Assembly: GCF_046546475.1 (NCBI RefSeq)
Contig: NZ_JBKGXS010000011.1
Location: forward strand, 62,001-126,000
Direction of reading: 5' to 3'
DNA from: Pseudonocardia phyllosphaerae
GTDB taxonomy: Bacteria > Actinomycetota > Actinomycetes > Mycobacteriales > Pseudonocardiaceae
Length of the DNA: 64,000 nt
Positions 52,153 through 59,987 of the stretch are shown one piece after another. Under the pieces are notes generated by a model. That model searched no databases, had not been told where the DNA came from, and saw only the letters and a list, made by a program, of their open reading frames with translations. Position numbers and translations under genes: made by a program. Positions within the stretch are counted from its first letter, which is position 1. Each line of letters begins with the position of its first letter.

Positions 52153-52668
52153 ATGACGAACCCGATCGGCGGCCGGCCGGCACCCGGCCTGCCGCAGCTG
52201 CCCACCCCGCCGACCGGGTGGCCGGTCGGGTCCTACGCGACGTACGAGGAGGCCCAGCGCGCGGTCGACCACCTCGCCGACTCGGACTTCCCGGTGCGCG
52301 ACGTGACGATCGTCGGCGTCGACCTCATGCTGGTCGAGCGGATCATCAAGCGGCTGACCTGGGGGAGCGTGCTGGCCTCCGGTGCGGCGTCCGGGGCGTG
52401 GTTCGGCCTGTTCGTCGGCCTGCTGCTCAGCCTGTTCCTGCCCGACGGCGGGTTCCTGCAGATCCTGGTCGGCCTGGTCTCCGGCGCGGTCTTCGGGCTC
52501 GCGTTCGCCGCGGCCGGCTACAGCGCCAGCAAGGGTCGCCGCGACTTCCAGTCGGCCAGCCAGATGGTCGCCGGCCGCTACGACGTGCTCTGCGAGCCCC
52601 GCAACGCCGAGCGGGCCCGCGAGATGCTCGCCCGGCTCGCCATGGGCACCCCCGGCCAGGGCCACTGA
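52153..52668 (+). CDS. general stress protein 17M-like membrane protein (Rv1234-like)
   Basis: 171 residues. PF11181-type N-terminal domain (VGSYATYEEAQRAVDHLADSDFPVRDVTIVG), then two hydrophobic segments (about 75-98 and 103-122) and a short C-terminal domain with GRYDVLCEP. Function unknown; stress association is known for the family only. ATG 52153 follows GGAGAGA at 6 nt. Confidence 0.87.
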   Translation: MTNPIGGRPAPGLPQLPTPPTGWPVGSYATYEEAQRAVDHLADSDFPVRDVTIVGVDLMLVERIIKRLTWGSVLASGAASGAWFGLFVGLLLSLFLPDGGFLQILVGLVSGAVFGLAFAAAGYSASKGRRDFQSASQMVAGRYDVLCEPRNAERAREMLARLAMGTPGQGH

Positions 52669-52758
52669 CCTGTCCTGGCCGCTGCACCGTCGCGTCGTGA
52701 TCCGCGGCCCGGGCGCGTCGGGGTTCCGGCACGGCGCCGCGCGAGGCAGGATCGCGGT

Positions 52759-53736
52759 GTGAACGCTGACGGACGGCAGAGCGAGGACATTCGCCCCGCC
52801 ACCGTGCACCGGGCCTACGGCCGGGTCGCGCAGTTCTTCGACGGCTACGTCCGGACCATCCCCGGCTATCACGCGCACCTGCGGGTGTCGGCGTCGCGGA
52901 TGGGCCTGTCCGGCGGTGGGCTGCGGCTGCTCGACGTCGGCTGCGGCACCGGCGCCTCCACCGAGGCCCTGCTCACCGCGGCCCCCGGAGCGGAGGTCGT
53001 CGCCGCCGACGCGTCCGCGGAGATGCTCGGGATCGCGCGCCGCAAGAACTGGCCGCCGCGGGTGACGTTCGTGCACTCCCGGCTGGAGACCCTCGCCGAG
53101 GCCGGGGTGGAGGGTCCGTTCGACGGGATCCTCGCCGCCTACCTGGTGTCCAACCTGCCCGACGCCGAGATCGGCCTGCGCCGGCTGCTCACCCTGCTCA
53201 AGCCGGGCGCGCCCATCGCCGTGCACGACTACGCCGTCGGCGGGGCCCGCAGCCGGAGCCGGTGGGCGTCGGCGTCGTGGGGTTACCTGCTGCCGATGGC
53301 GTCGCTGCGCTGGCATGCGCCGCTGCTCTCGCGCTACCGCTACCGCAGGGTCCGTTCCGCCGGCGGCGTCGCGACGATGGTGCACCGCATGCAGCGGGCC
53401 GGCTTCGTCGACGTCCGGGTGCAGACCATGGGCGGGGTGCAGCAGCACCTGGTGCACACGTTCCTCGGCCGGCGTCCCGACGAGCCGGACGTCGTGGGGG
53501 AGCGGGCCCGCTCGCGGGCCCGGGCCGCCGCGGCGGAGGCCGAGTCTCGGGAGGCCGCGGACGGCGTCGGGGTTCCACAGCCCGACGACGTCGGCCCGGA
53601 CGAGGCGCGCTCCGAGGAGACGTACACCGACGAGGCGCACCCGGGCGACCAGGGCCCGCGCCAGGGACACGGTGGCGCCGCGGACCGGCCGGACGACGAC
53701 GAGGCGACCCCACCGCAGGGATCCCCCTCGGTCTGA
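52759..53736 (+). CDS. class I SAM-dependent methyltransferase
   Basis: 325 residues. SAM loop LLDVGCGTGASTEAL near 55-68, followed by ADASAEM (ribose-binding Asp) near 82-88 and a UbiE-like middle part. The C-terminal 75 residues are acidic/Pro-rich and probably disordered. Substrate unknown. GTG 52759 follows CAGGAT by 6 nt, a possible leaderless start. It converges with corA. Confidence 0.8.
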   Translation: MNADGRQSEDIRPATVHRAYGRVAQFFDGYVRTIPGYHAHLRVSASRMGLSGGGLRLLDVGCGTGASTEALLTAAPGAEVVAADASAEMLGIARRKNWPPRVTFVHSRLETLAEAGVEGPFDGILAAYLVSNLPDAEIGLRRLLTLLKPGAPIAVHDYAVGGARSRSRWASASWGYLLPMASLRWHAPLLSRYRYRRVRSAGGVATMVHRMQRAGFVDVRVQTMGGVQQHLVHTFLGRRPDEPDVVGERARSRARAAAAEAESREAADGVGVPQPDDVGPDEARSEETYTDEAHPGDQGPRQGHGGAADRPDDDEATPPQGSPSV

Positions 53737-53747
53737 GCGGCCCCGCG

Positions 53748-53829
53748 GCTCTGCTCACCTGTCGGTCCGAGCGGCTCCGCGGCTCTGCTCACCTACCGCC
53801 CGGAGCACGCGGCCCCGGCTCTGCTCACA
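53748..53829 (-). repeat. three GGTGAGCAGAGC copies overlapping the corA stop
   Basis: Minus-strand cores at 53748-53759, 53782-53793 and 53818-53829 (one mismatch), spacings 34 and 36 bp, in units starting GCGGCYCCGC. The last contains the corA stop codon TGA. They fill the 88-bp gap between convergent genes. Confidence 0.9.
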
Positions 53830-54940
53830 GCCAGCCGTTCTGCCGGAAGTTGCGGTACAGCAGCCCACAGATCGCGGCGATGACCAGCAGGACCATCGGG
53901 TAGCCGAAGTCCCAGTGCAGCTCGGGCATGTTGTCGAAGTTCATGCCGTAGACACCGGCGATCATCGTCGGCACCGAGATCAGGCCGGCGTAGGCGGTGA
54001 TCTTCCGCATGTCGTTGTTCTGCCGCATGCTGATCTTGGCCAGGACGGCGTCGACCAGCGTGGTCAGGAGCTCGTTGAAGCCGGCGACCTGTTCGGCGAC
54101 GCCGCCGAGGTGGTCGTCGACGTCGCGGAAGTAGGAGCGCACGTCGTGGGGCACCAGCGAGCTGTACCCCTCCGACAGCTTGCGCATCGGCCCGACCAGC
54201 GGCATCACCGCGCGGCGCAGGTCGAGGACCTCGCGCTTCATCACGTAGATCTGCTCGGGGTTCATCATCGAGCGCGGCGAGAACACCTCGGCCTCGACGG
54301 CGTCGATGTCGTCCTCGATCTGGCTGCAGACCTCGATGTAGGTGTCGACGACGTGGTCGGCGATCCCGTGCAGCACCGCGGCCGGGCCGAGCGCGAGCTG
54401 CTCGGGGTCCTCCTCCAGGCGGCGCCGGACCTCGCGCAGGCCGGAGTAGCGGCCGTGCCGGACGGTGACCACGAAGTCGCGCCCGAGGAACGCCATGACC
54501 TCACCGGTCTCGACGATCTCGTTCGTCGTCGTCGGGTCGGCGTGCCCGACGTAGCGGACCGTCTTGAACACCATGAACATGGTGTCGTCGTAACGCTCGA
54601 GCTTGGGGCGGTTGTGCGCGTGCACCGCGTCCTCGACGGCCAGCTCGTGCAGGCCGAACGTGTCGGCGACGCCGGAGATCTGCTCGGCGTCGGGCTCGTG
54701 CAGGCCGATCCAGACGAAGCCCTCGCCGCGTTCGCGGACCTCGGCGATCGCCTCGTCGTGCAGCCATCGGCCGGGCAGGCGCTCACCGTCGATGTAGACG
54801 CCGCAGTCGACGACGTAGGCCGAGAGCGGGACGCGGAGCTTGGGGGCCGGACCCTCGGCGGCGGCGCGCCGCTCGGCACGGCGGCTGCGCACGGTGCTCG
54901 GCCGGATGGCCGGGCGGAGCTGGGAGAACGACGGCATCAT
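53825..54940 (-). CDS. corA: CorA-family magnesium/cobalt transporter
   Basis: 371 residues. Large N-terminal cytoplasmic domain, long helix (DAVEAEVF to RRAVMPLV), and two C-terminal membrane segments joined by the hallmark YGMNF motif and a periplasmic NMPELHW loop. Homopentameric Mg2+/Co2+ channel. ATG 54940 follows GGAGG at 7 nt (a second ATG follows directly). The stop codon comes from the TGA of a repeat core. Position matches Rv1239c. Confidence 0.95.
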   Translation of the reverse strand: MMPSFSQLRPAIRPSTVRSRRAERRAAAEGPAPKLRVPLSAYVVDCGVYIDGERLPGRWLHDEAIAEVRERGEGFVWIGLHEPDAEQISGVADTFGLHELAVEDAVHAHNRPKLERYDDTMFMVFKTVRYVGHADPTTTNEIVETGEVMAFLGRDFVVTVRHGRYSGLREVRRRLEEDPEQLALGPAAVLHGIADHVVDTYIEVCSQIEDDIDAVEAEVFSPRSMMNPEQIYVMKREVLDLRRAVMPLVGPMRKLSEGYSSLVPHDVRSYFRDVDDHLGGVAEQVAGFNELLTTLVDAVLAKISMRQNNDMRKITAYAGLISVPTMIAGVYGMNFDNMPELHWDFGYPMVLLVIAAICGLLYRNFRQNGWL

Positions 54941-55285
54941 GGAGGGACCTCCGCGAACGGGCCGGGACGCGCGGTCGCCGTGCGACCGCCGGGCGTGTGC
55001 CTCGCCTCCCACGGGAATCAGCCTTCGGACGACGTCCGGGCCATCGGCAGCGGGAGGCGGCACGTACTACTCACCGGTGTCTGAGGTTCAGACGACACCG
55101 CACTCACCTCCCTGCTGCCGGTCGTGCCGTTCTCTGTGTCGCACACCCGCGCCGAAACGTGTCGGGATGATCGGGAACTGTGAGATCCCCGACCGCGGAC
55201 GTGTGAGCCGGACCGCGCCACGCGGCGCGGGCCGCCCGATAGATTACCCCCGCAACTGATCGACGGTGTGATGGGAGCGTGAACG
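54941..55285. other. divergent regulatory gap between corA and MaoC gene
   Basis: 345 bp with no gene. It contains the corA ribosome binding site, a TAGATT -10 candidate at 55240-55245 for the MaoC gene (leader about 35 nt) and several short GC-rich inverted repeats. No GGTGAGCAGAGC copy is present. I looked for Mg2+ riboswitch sequence before corA and saw none. Confidence 0.5.
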
Positions 55286-55789
55286 GTGCAGTTCGGGCGC
55301 TACTACGAGGAGTTCGAGGTCGGTGCGGTCTACAAGCACTGGCCCGGCAAGACGGTCACCGAGTACGACGACCACCTGTTCTGCCTCCTCACGATGAACC
55401 ACCACCCGCTCCACCTCGACTCGCACTACGCCGGGGAGACGACCGACTTCGGCAAGAACGTCGTGGTCGGCAACTACATCTACTCGCTGCTGCTGGGCAT
55501 GTCGGTGCCCGACGTGTCGGGCAAGGCGATCGCGAACCTCGAGGTCGAGTCGCTCAAGCACACGAAGCCGACCTTCCACGGGGACACGATCTACGGCGAG
55601 ACCGAGGTCCTCGACAAGACCGAGTCGAAGTCCAAGGACGACCGCGGTGTCGTGTATGTCGAGACGCGCGGCTACAAGCAGGACGGCACGGTCGTCTGCA
55701 CCTTCCGGCGCAAGGTCATGGTGCCGAAGGAGAAGTACGGCGACACCCGCGGCGGCGAGCAGCCGGGGCGTCCCGAACCGCAGCTCTGA
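55286..55789 (+). CDS. MaoC-family dehydratase
   Basis: 167 residues. Single hot-dog domain; MNHHPLHLDSHYA near 33-47 matches the hydratase motif (Asp and His of the MaoC active site) and ENxxV-type GNYIYSLLLG follows. It hydrates or dehydrates an acyl-CoA; pairing with the CitE-like lyase and acyl-CoA dehydrogenase upstream (compare Rv2498c-Rv2500c) is likely in pathway but not in operon. GTG 55286 follows GGGAGCG. Confidence 0.85.
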   Translation: MQFGRYYEEFEVGAVYKHWPGKTVTEYDDHLFCLLTMNHHPLHLDSHYAGETTDFGKNVVVGNYIYSLLLGMSVPDVSGKAIANLEVESLKHTKPTFHGDTIYGETEVLDKTESKSKDDRGVVYVETRGYKQDGTVVCTFRRKVMVPKEKYGDTRGGEQPGRPEPQL

Positions 55790-55844
55790 GCGTCCCCGCC
55801 GGGGCGCGCCTGCTGTCGCCCGTCGTTCAGCGGCCGCCTGTCGT

Positions 55845-56261
55845 TCAGTGGCGCGGCAGGCAGCCCCAGGCGGTGAGGGCCTCCTCGAGGCCCTCGGTGC
55901 GCGGGAGGTCACGGAAGGCGGCGAGGTCGACGAAGCGGGCGTCGGCGGCGTCGTCGCCGGCGACCGGGAGCGGGGTGGCCGTGGGCGCGGGCCCGGCGAG
56001 CGTGCAGACGTAGTCGACGATGCGGTAGGGCCCGACCACGACCCGACCGGCGACGCGGCCGGGCACGACGTGCAGGCCGGTCTCCTCGAACATCTCCCGG
56101 ACGACGGCGGTGTGGTCGTCCTCGCCGGCCTCCACCCGGCCCCCCGGAATGGACCACAACCCCCGTCCGGGGGCGTTCGCCCTGCGCACCAGCAGTAGTC
56201 GCCCATCCGGGGCATGCAGGATTCCCCCCACACAGGCGACATGTTCGCTACTGTCGGTCAT
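55845..56261 (-). CDS. Nudix hydrolase
   Basis: 138 residues. Complete Nudix box near 43-65 (GGRVEAGEDDHTAVVREMFEETGL). MutT-like hydrolase of unknown substrate. ATG 56261 follows TACCGT by 8 nt, a possible leaderless start. Divergent from the small membrane-protein operon. Confidence 0.9.
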   Translation of the reverse strand: MTDSSEHVACVGGILHAPDGRLLLVRRANAPGRGLWSIPGGRVEAGEDDHTAVVREMFEETGLHVVPGRVAGRVVVGPYRIVDYVCTLAGPAPTATPLPVAGDDAADARFVDLAAFRDLPRTEGLEEALTAWGCLPRH

Positions 56262-56290
56262 TCGAAATGACGGTACGCTGCTCGGGTGCC

Positions 56291-56350
56291 GGTACCGGGG
56301 TGCCCCGGTGTCCGGTACCAATGATGAAGGTTGTTCCAACGGGTCGGAAC
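56291..56350. promoter_or_regulatory. two inverted repeats before the small membrane-protein operon
   Basis: GGTACCGG (56291-56298) and CCGGTACC (56312-56319) are a perfect 8-bp inverted repeat with 13-bp spacing; GTTCC (56333-56337) and GGAAC (56346-56350) form another just before the start codon. Both are candidate operators in the 91-bp divergent gap. Confidence 0.35.
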
Positions 56351-56352
56351 GG

Positions 56353-56517
56353 ATGGTCCTGGACGTGCGCAAGTTCCTGATCTTGTTAGCGGTAGCGCTG
56401 GGGATCTTTCTGGTCGTGACCGCGCCGCAGGCGGCGGCGGGCTCGGTCCAGAACGTGGGCAACATCCTGTACAACGCGGCTCAGTCGGTCTCCACGTTCG
56501 TCACCAGCTTGGTCTGA
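56353..56517 (+). CDS. small membrane protein, 54 aa
   Basis: 54 residues: a short basic N-terminus, one hydrophobic helix (about 7-27, RKFLILLAVALGIFLVV) and a polar Asn/Ser tail. ATG 56353 or GTG 56365. It ends 4 bp before the PH-domain gene, so the two are co-expressed; such a pair is common in actinobacteria. Function unknown. Confidence 0.7.
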   Translation: MVLDVRKFLILLAVALGIFLVVTAPQAAAGSVQNVGNILYNAAQSVSTFVTSLV

Positions 56518-56521
56518 TCGC

Positions 56522-57082
56522 GTGCTCGCTCCTCGGGAGATCGACGAGTACCTCCTGCCAACGGAGCGACGTGTCATCCGCGTGCGGCAGCACTGGGCCG
56601 TCATGGCCAACCACATGCTGCAGACCGGTCTGTTCCTGCTCGTCGTCATGGGCGTCGAGCAGGCGCTGGACCAGTACGGCCACCTACCGGCCGGCGCGGA
56701 CGTCATCGTCGACAACGTGGCGTTCTACCTGGCGCTCGTCGCCGTGCTGAGGTTCACCGCGAACACGATCCTCTGGTGGATCGAACGCATCGTGATCACC
56801 GACAAGCGGGTGATGATCGCGCAGGGGATCATCGTCCACAACGTCGGCATGATGCCGCTGGGCAAGGTCACCGACCTGACGTTCCGGCGGACGCTGTCCG
56901 GGCGCATGCTCGGCTTCGGCACGATGGTGGTCGAGTCCGCCGGTCAGATCCAGGCGCTGAACCAGATCGACTACATGCCGCGCCCGGAGGAGATCTACGA
57001 GGCGCTCTCCGAGCTGGTGTTCGGTGAGAAGGGCAAGACCCGCGCGACGGGTGCCCTGGCCAAGCCGCGCTGGCGGCGCTGA
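56522..57082 (+). CDS. bacterial PH-domain membrane protein
   Basis: 186 residues. Two membrane segments (about 30-52 and 62-85), then a DUF304/bPH2 domain (WWIERIVITDKRVMIAQGIIVHNVGMMPLGKVTDLTF) that resembles a pleckstrin-homology fold. The ending is basic. No enzyme motif. GTG 56522, coupled to the small gene. The family's function is not established. Confidence 0.85.
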   Translation: MLAPREIDEYLLPTERRVIRVRQHWAVMANHMLQTGLFLLVVMGVEQALDQYGHLPAGADVIVDNVAFYLALVAVLRFTANTILWWIERIVITDKRVMIAQGIIVHNVGMMPLGKVTDLTFRRTLSGRMLGFGTMVVESAGQIQALNQIDYMPRPEEIYEALSELVFGEKGKTRATGALAKPRWRR

Positions 57083-57227
57083 CACCGGATTCTCTGCTAC
57101 GACGAGGCGGGTGGCGTGCCGACGGGCACACCACCCGCCTCTCGTCGTGCCCCGGCCGCTCGCAATCGATCTTCGTTGCGGCGGTCGGACGCGTCTCGTC
57201 GAGTCCGCGGACGGGGTTCGGGAGGTC

Positions 57228-57469
57228 GCTTTGCTCTGCTCACCCCCACGCATCACCCCAGCTCACGGGCACGGCCCGGCTCTGCTCACCTCCACGCATC
57301 CCCCTCGGCCGTGGGCCGAGCCCGCCCGACGGGCGGGGTGCGATCCGCGTGGTCGCCAGCCCCGGGACCGGCCGGCGGTGCCGGTCGTCGTCCGGGCCGC
57401 TGTGCCGTGGTCTTGAGGCTGACGTCGCCGCTGACCTGCAGTGATGCGTGGGGGTGAGCAGAGCAAAGC
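57228..57469. repeat. perfect 29-bp inverted repeat pair and one inner copy
   Basis: Arms 57228-57256 and 57441-57469 are perfect reverse complements over 29 bp and share the unusual CCCCC/GGGGG variant at the variable position. Inner copy 57279-57290 (minus strand). They occupy the centre of the 507-bp gap 57083-57589, which otherwise has no gene and ends with the -10 of the PHP gene. Confidence 0.93.
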
Positions 57470-57576
57470 CCGGTACGGGGCGGTGTGCTCGCACGCGGCT
57501 CGTCGCCCGCCCCCACGGCCGCATTGTCGTCGTCCGGCCGGCGGATTCGACCGGGGCTCTCCTGGACACCGCGGGC

Positions 57577-57582
57577 TAGGGT
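57577..57582 (+). promoter_or_regulatory. -10 element of the PHP gene, leaderless
   Basis: TAGGGT ends 7 nt before GTG 57590, fixing this as the start over upstream frames. Confidence 0.55.
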
Positions 57583-57589
57583 CGGAAGC

Positions 57590-58465
57590 GTGTCCCGGCC
57601 CGTGATCGACCTGCACGCCCACTCGACCGCCTCCGACGGCACCGACAGCCCGGCAGGGCTGGTCCGGGCCGCCGCGGACGCGGGGCTCGACGTCGTCGCG
57701 ATCACCGACCACGACACCACGAACGGGTGGGCCGAGGCGGCCGCCGCGGTGCCACCGGGGCTGCGGCTCGTGCGCGGCGCGGAGTTCTCCTGCCTGAGCC
57801 CGACCGGTCGCGATGGGGAGCCGCGGTGCTCGGTGCACCTGCTCGGCTATCTGTTCGACCCGGAGCACCACGCGATCGTCGCCGAGCAGGAGCGGCTCCG
57901 CGTGGAACGCGTGCAGCGGCTGCGCACCATGATCGGGCGGATGGCGGCCGACGGGTACCCGGTCGACGTCGACTCGGTCTTCGCCCACCTGCCCGAGGGC
58001 GGCAGCGCCGGACGGCCGCACCTGGCCCGTGCGCTCGTCGCCACCGGGGTCGTCGAGACGGTCAGCGACGCGTTCGCCGAGCTGCTGCACAACGACAGCC
58101 CGTACTACGTGCCGCGCGCGGACACTCCGGTGGAGACCGCCGTCGAGATGATCACTGCGGCCGGTGGTCTCGCGGTGTTCGCGCACCCGCTGGCGCGGGT
58201 CCGGGGCCGCGTCGTCGAACCCTCGGTGATCGTGGACCTGGCGCAGCGGGGGATGGCCGGTGTCGAGGTCGACCACCCGAACCACGAGCCGGCCGACCGT
58301 GCGCTGCTGCGCGGGCTCGCCACCGAGCACGGGCTGCTGGCCACCGGATCATCGGACTACCACGGCACGAACAAGCCGACCCCGCTCGCCGCGGAGACCA
58401 CGGATCCGGACGTTCTGGACGCTCTTCTCGTCCGCGCGCGCGGTGCCGAGGTCGTCACCGGGTGA
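57590..58465 (+). CDS. PHP-domain phosphoesterase
   Basis: 291 residues. PHP metal-binding motifs: DLHAHSTASDGT (residues 7-18), AITDHDTT near 37-44, GAEFSC near 60, FAHPLA near 195 and SSDYHG near 260. It likely hydrolyses a phosphoester such as a nucleotide phosphate (RNase AM/YciV type) or a small phosphate ester. Leads a likely operon with the RecB-like nuclease. Confidence 0.9.
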   Translation: MSRPVIDLHAHSTASDGTDSPAGLVRAAADAGLDVVAITDHDTTNGWAEAAAAVPPGLRLVRGAEFSCLSPTGRDGEPRCSVHLLGYLFDPEHHAIVAEQERLRVERVQRLRTMIGRMAADGYPVDVDSVFAHLPEGGSAGRPHLARALVATGVVETVSDAFAELLHNDSPYYVPRADTPVETAVEMITAAGGLAVFAHPLARVRGRVVEPSVIVDLAQRGMAGVEVDHPNHEPADRALLRGLATEHGLLATGSSDYHGTNKPTPLAAETTDPDVLDALLVRARGAEVVTG

Positions 58466-58480
58466 TCACCGGCCGCGCTG

Positions 58481-58486
58481 TACCGT
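58481..58486 (+). promoter_or_regulatory. -10 element of the RecB-like gene, possibly leaderless
   Basis: TACCGT ends 6 nt before ATG 58493. Confidence 0.45.
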
Positions 58487-58492
58487 GAGCGG

Positions 58493-59374
58493 ATGGCCCG
58501 GACCACCACTCCCGCCACGGGGTGCCAGGACGGCCAGCTCGGGCTGGACCTCCTCGACCCCGGTTTCGGGGCCACCAAGCTGCACCGGGTGACGCCGGCG
58601 AAGCTCGACACCTGGGACACCTGCCCGCGTCGCTACCGGATGCTGCACGTCGACAAGCCCGCCCCGTCGCGCGGCGGCGGGTTCGCCCACACCACGCTCG
58701 GCGCCGTCGTCCACCTCGCGCTGCGCTCGTTCGCCGAGCTGCCCGCGGACCGCCGCACCCCGGCCGAGGCCGCCGCGCTGGTGAATAAGCACTGGTCCGA
58801 CGAGGGCTTCGCCGACGACGACCAGGCCGCCCGCTACCAGGAACGCGCCCGCGAGTGGGTTGCCGAGGCCGCCGAGGGCACGGTCGGCAGCGACGACCCG
58901 GTCGCCGTCGAGAGGTGGGTCAGTGCCCCGGTCGGGTCGCTGCTGGTCGAGGGCCGCATCGACCGGCTCGACGACCGCTACGGCGAGCTCACCGTCGTCG
59001 ACTTCAAGACCGGTCGCCGCGTCCCCGACGACGGCGACGCCGCCGCGTCGCGCCAGCTCGCCCTCTACGCCGTCGCGGCCGCGCACGTGTTCCACCGCGA
59101 CTGCCGCGTCGTGGAGCTGTTCCATCTGCCGAGCGGACGGATCGCCGTCGCCGAGCACGACGACGCCTCCCTGGCCGAACACGTCGCCTCGGCCGAGGCG
59201 ACGGCGTCGGCCGCCGCCGACGCGACCGCCGCGCTGGACGCCGGTGGCGACGCCGACGCGCTCTTCCCGGTCCGTACCGGCGGGCACTGCGGCACCTGCC
59301 CCGTACGCCGGCACTGCCCCGAGGGTCGTGCCGCGACCCCCGAGCCCCGTCCATGGGAGCTGCTCGCACCGTGA
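58493..59374 (+). CDS. RecB-family PD-(D/E)XK nuclease with Fe-S cluster motif
   Basis: 293 residues. Nuclease core with early LDTWDTCPRRYRMLH (first cluster Cys), the catalytic VDFKTGR (Asp, Lys of the PD-(D/E)XK site) near 165-171 and QLALYAVAAAH, and a C-terminal CGTCPVRRHC completing a four-Cys cluster, as in RecB-like exonucleases such as the M. tuberculosis Rv2119 type. Membrane protein gene overlaps its stop. Confidence 0.9.
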   Translation: MARTTTPATGCQDGQLGLDLLDPGFGATKLHRVTPAKLDTWDTCPRRYRMLHVDKPAPSRGGGFAHTTLGAVVHLALRSFAELPADRRTPAEAAALVNKHWSDEGFADDDQAARYQERAREWVAEAAEGTVGSDDPVAVERWVSAPVGSLLVEGRIDRLDDRYGELTVVDFKTGRRVPDDGDAAASRQLALYAVAAAHVFHRDCRVVELFHLPSGRIAVAEHDDASLAEHVASAEATASAAADATAALDAGGDADALFPVRTGGHCGTCPVRRHCPEGRAATPEPRPWELLAP

Positions 59375-59961
59375 ACGCCGATCGTCAGTCCCGGCAGGCC
59401 CCCCGGCCGGCCCGGGTGACCGCCCCTGCTCCGCCGACGCGGCCGATGCGCGCGTCGGGGGGACCCGCCGTGCCGCCCGGGCCGTTCGGCGGGTCCGAGC
59501 AGCCGACCCGTCCGCAGCGTGCGGAGCGGCCGCGCACCGCGCCGGGCGGCGGTCGGCACGACGAGCCGGAGGCGCACCCGGCGTCGCGCGCGGACGACCG
59601 CGGGGCCCGGCGCAGCGAGCGTCGCGGGCGTGGTGAGCAGAGCCGTGCGGACCGCGGCCGGGACAGGGGTGAGCAGAGCCGCCCGGGTGTCGGCGGCCGG
59701 CTGCTGCGCGGGCTCACCGGCGTGCTGACCGGCGGGTTCGTCGTCCTGACGGTCGCGCTGCTCGTCGTCGCCTGGGTCGCCTCGCGCAACGGTATGGCCG
59801 GCCCCGGCAGCGGCACCGTGACCGCGCACGTCGTGGGTGCCCTCGTCGCGGTCGGCGGGCAGGTCGTGGCCGACCGGCGCCGGGACCGGGCCGGGACGAT
59901 CGCGGCGGGTGTGGTGCTCGCCGTCGTCGTGCTGGTGCTCGGGTTCTGCTGGTTCTTCTGA
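59371..59961 (+). CDS. membrane protein with repeat-derived segment
   Basis: 196 residues. A 110-residue disordered basic N-terminus precedes two membrane segments (about 115-140 and 172-192). GEQSR occurs at residues 88 and 100 from two in-frame repeat copies, both in the disordered part. GTG 59371 overlaps the nuclease stop by 4 bp. No family recognised; function unknown. Confidence 0.65.
   Translation: MNADRQSRQAPRPARVTAPAPPTRPMRASGGPAVPPGPFGGSEQPTRPQRAERPRTAPGGGRHDEPEAHPASRADDRGARRSERRGRGEQSRADRGRDRGEQSRPGVGGRLLRGLTGVLTGGFVVLTVALLVVAWVASRNGMAGPGSGTVTAHVVGALVAVGGQVVADRRRDRAGTIAAGVVLAVVVLVLGFCWFF
59632..59679 (+). repeat. two in-frame repeats in the membrane-protein gene
   Basis: Exact cores at 59632-59643 and 59668-59679, 36 bp apart, coding strand. 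Confidence 0.9.
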
Positions 59962-59987
59962 GCGGGAACCCGTCGGGACGACGCGGA

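Noticed and set aside
54941..55285. Magnesium-sensing riboswitch before corA
   Set aside because: I could not find the conserved M-box or yybP-ykoY sequence patterns on either strand.
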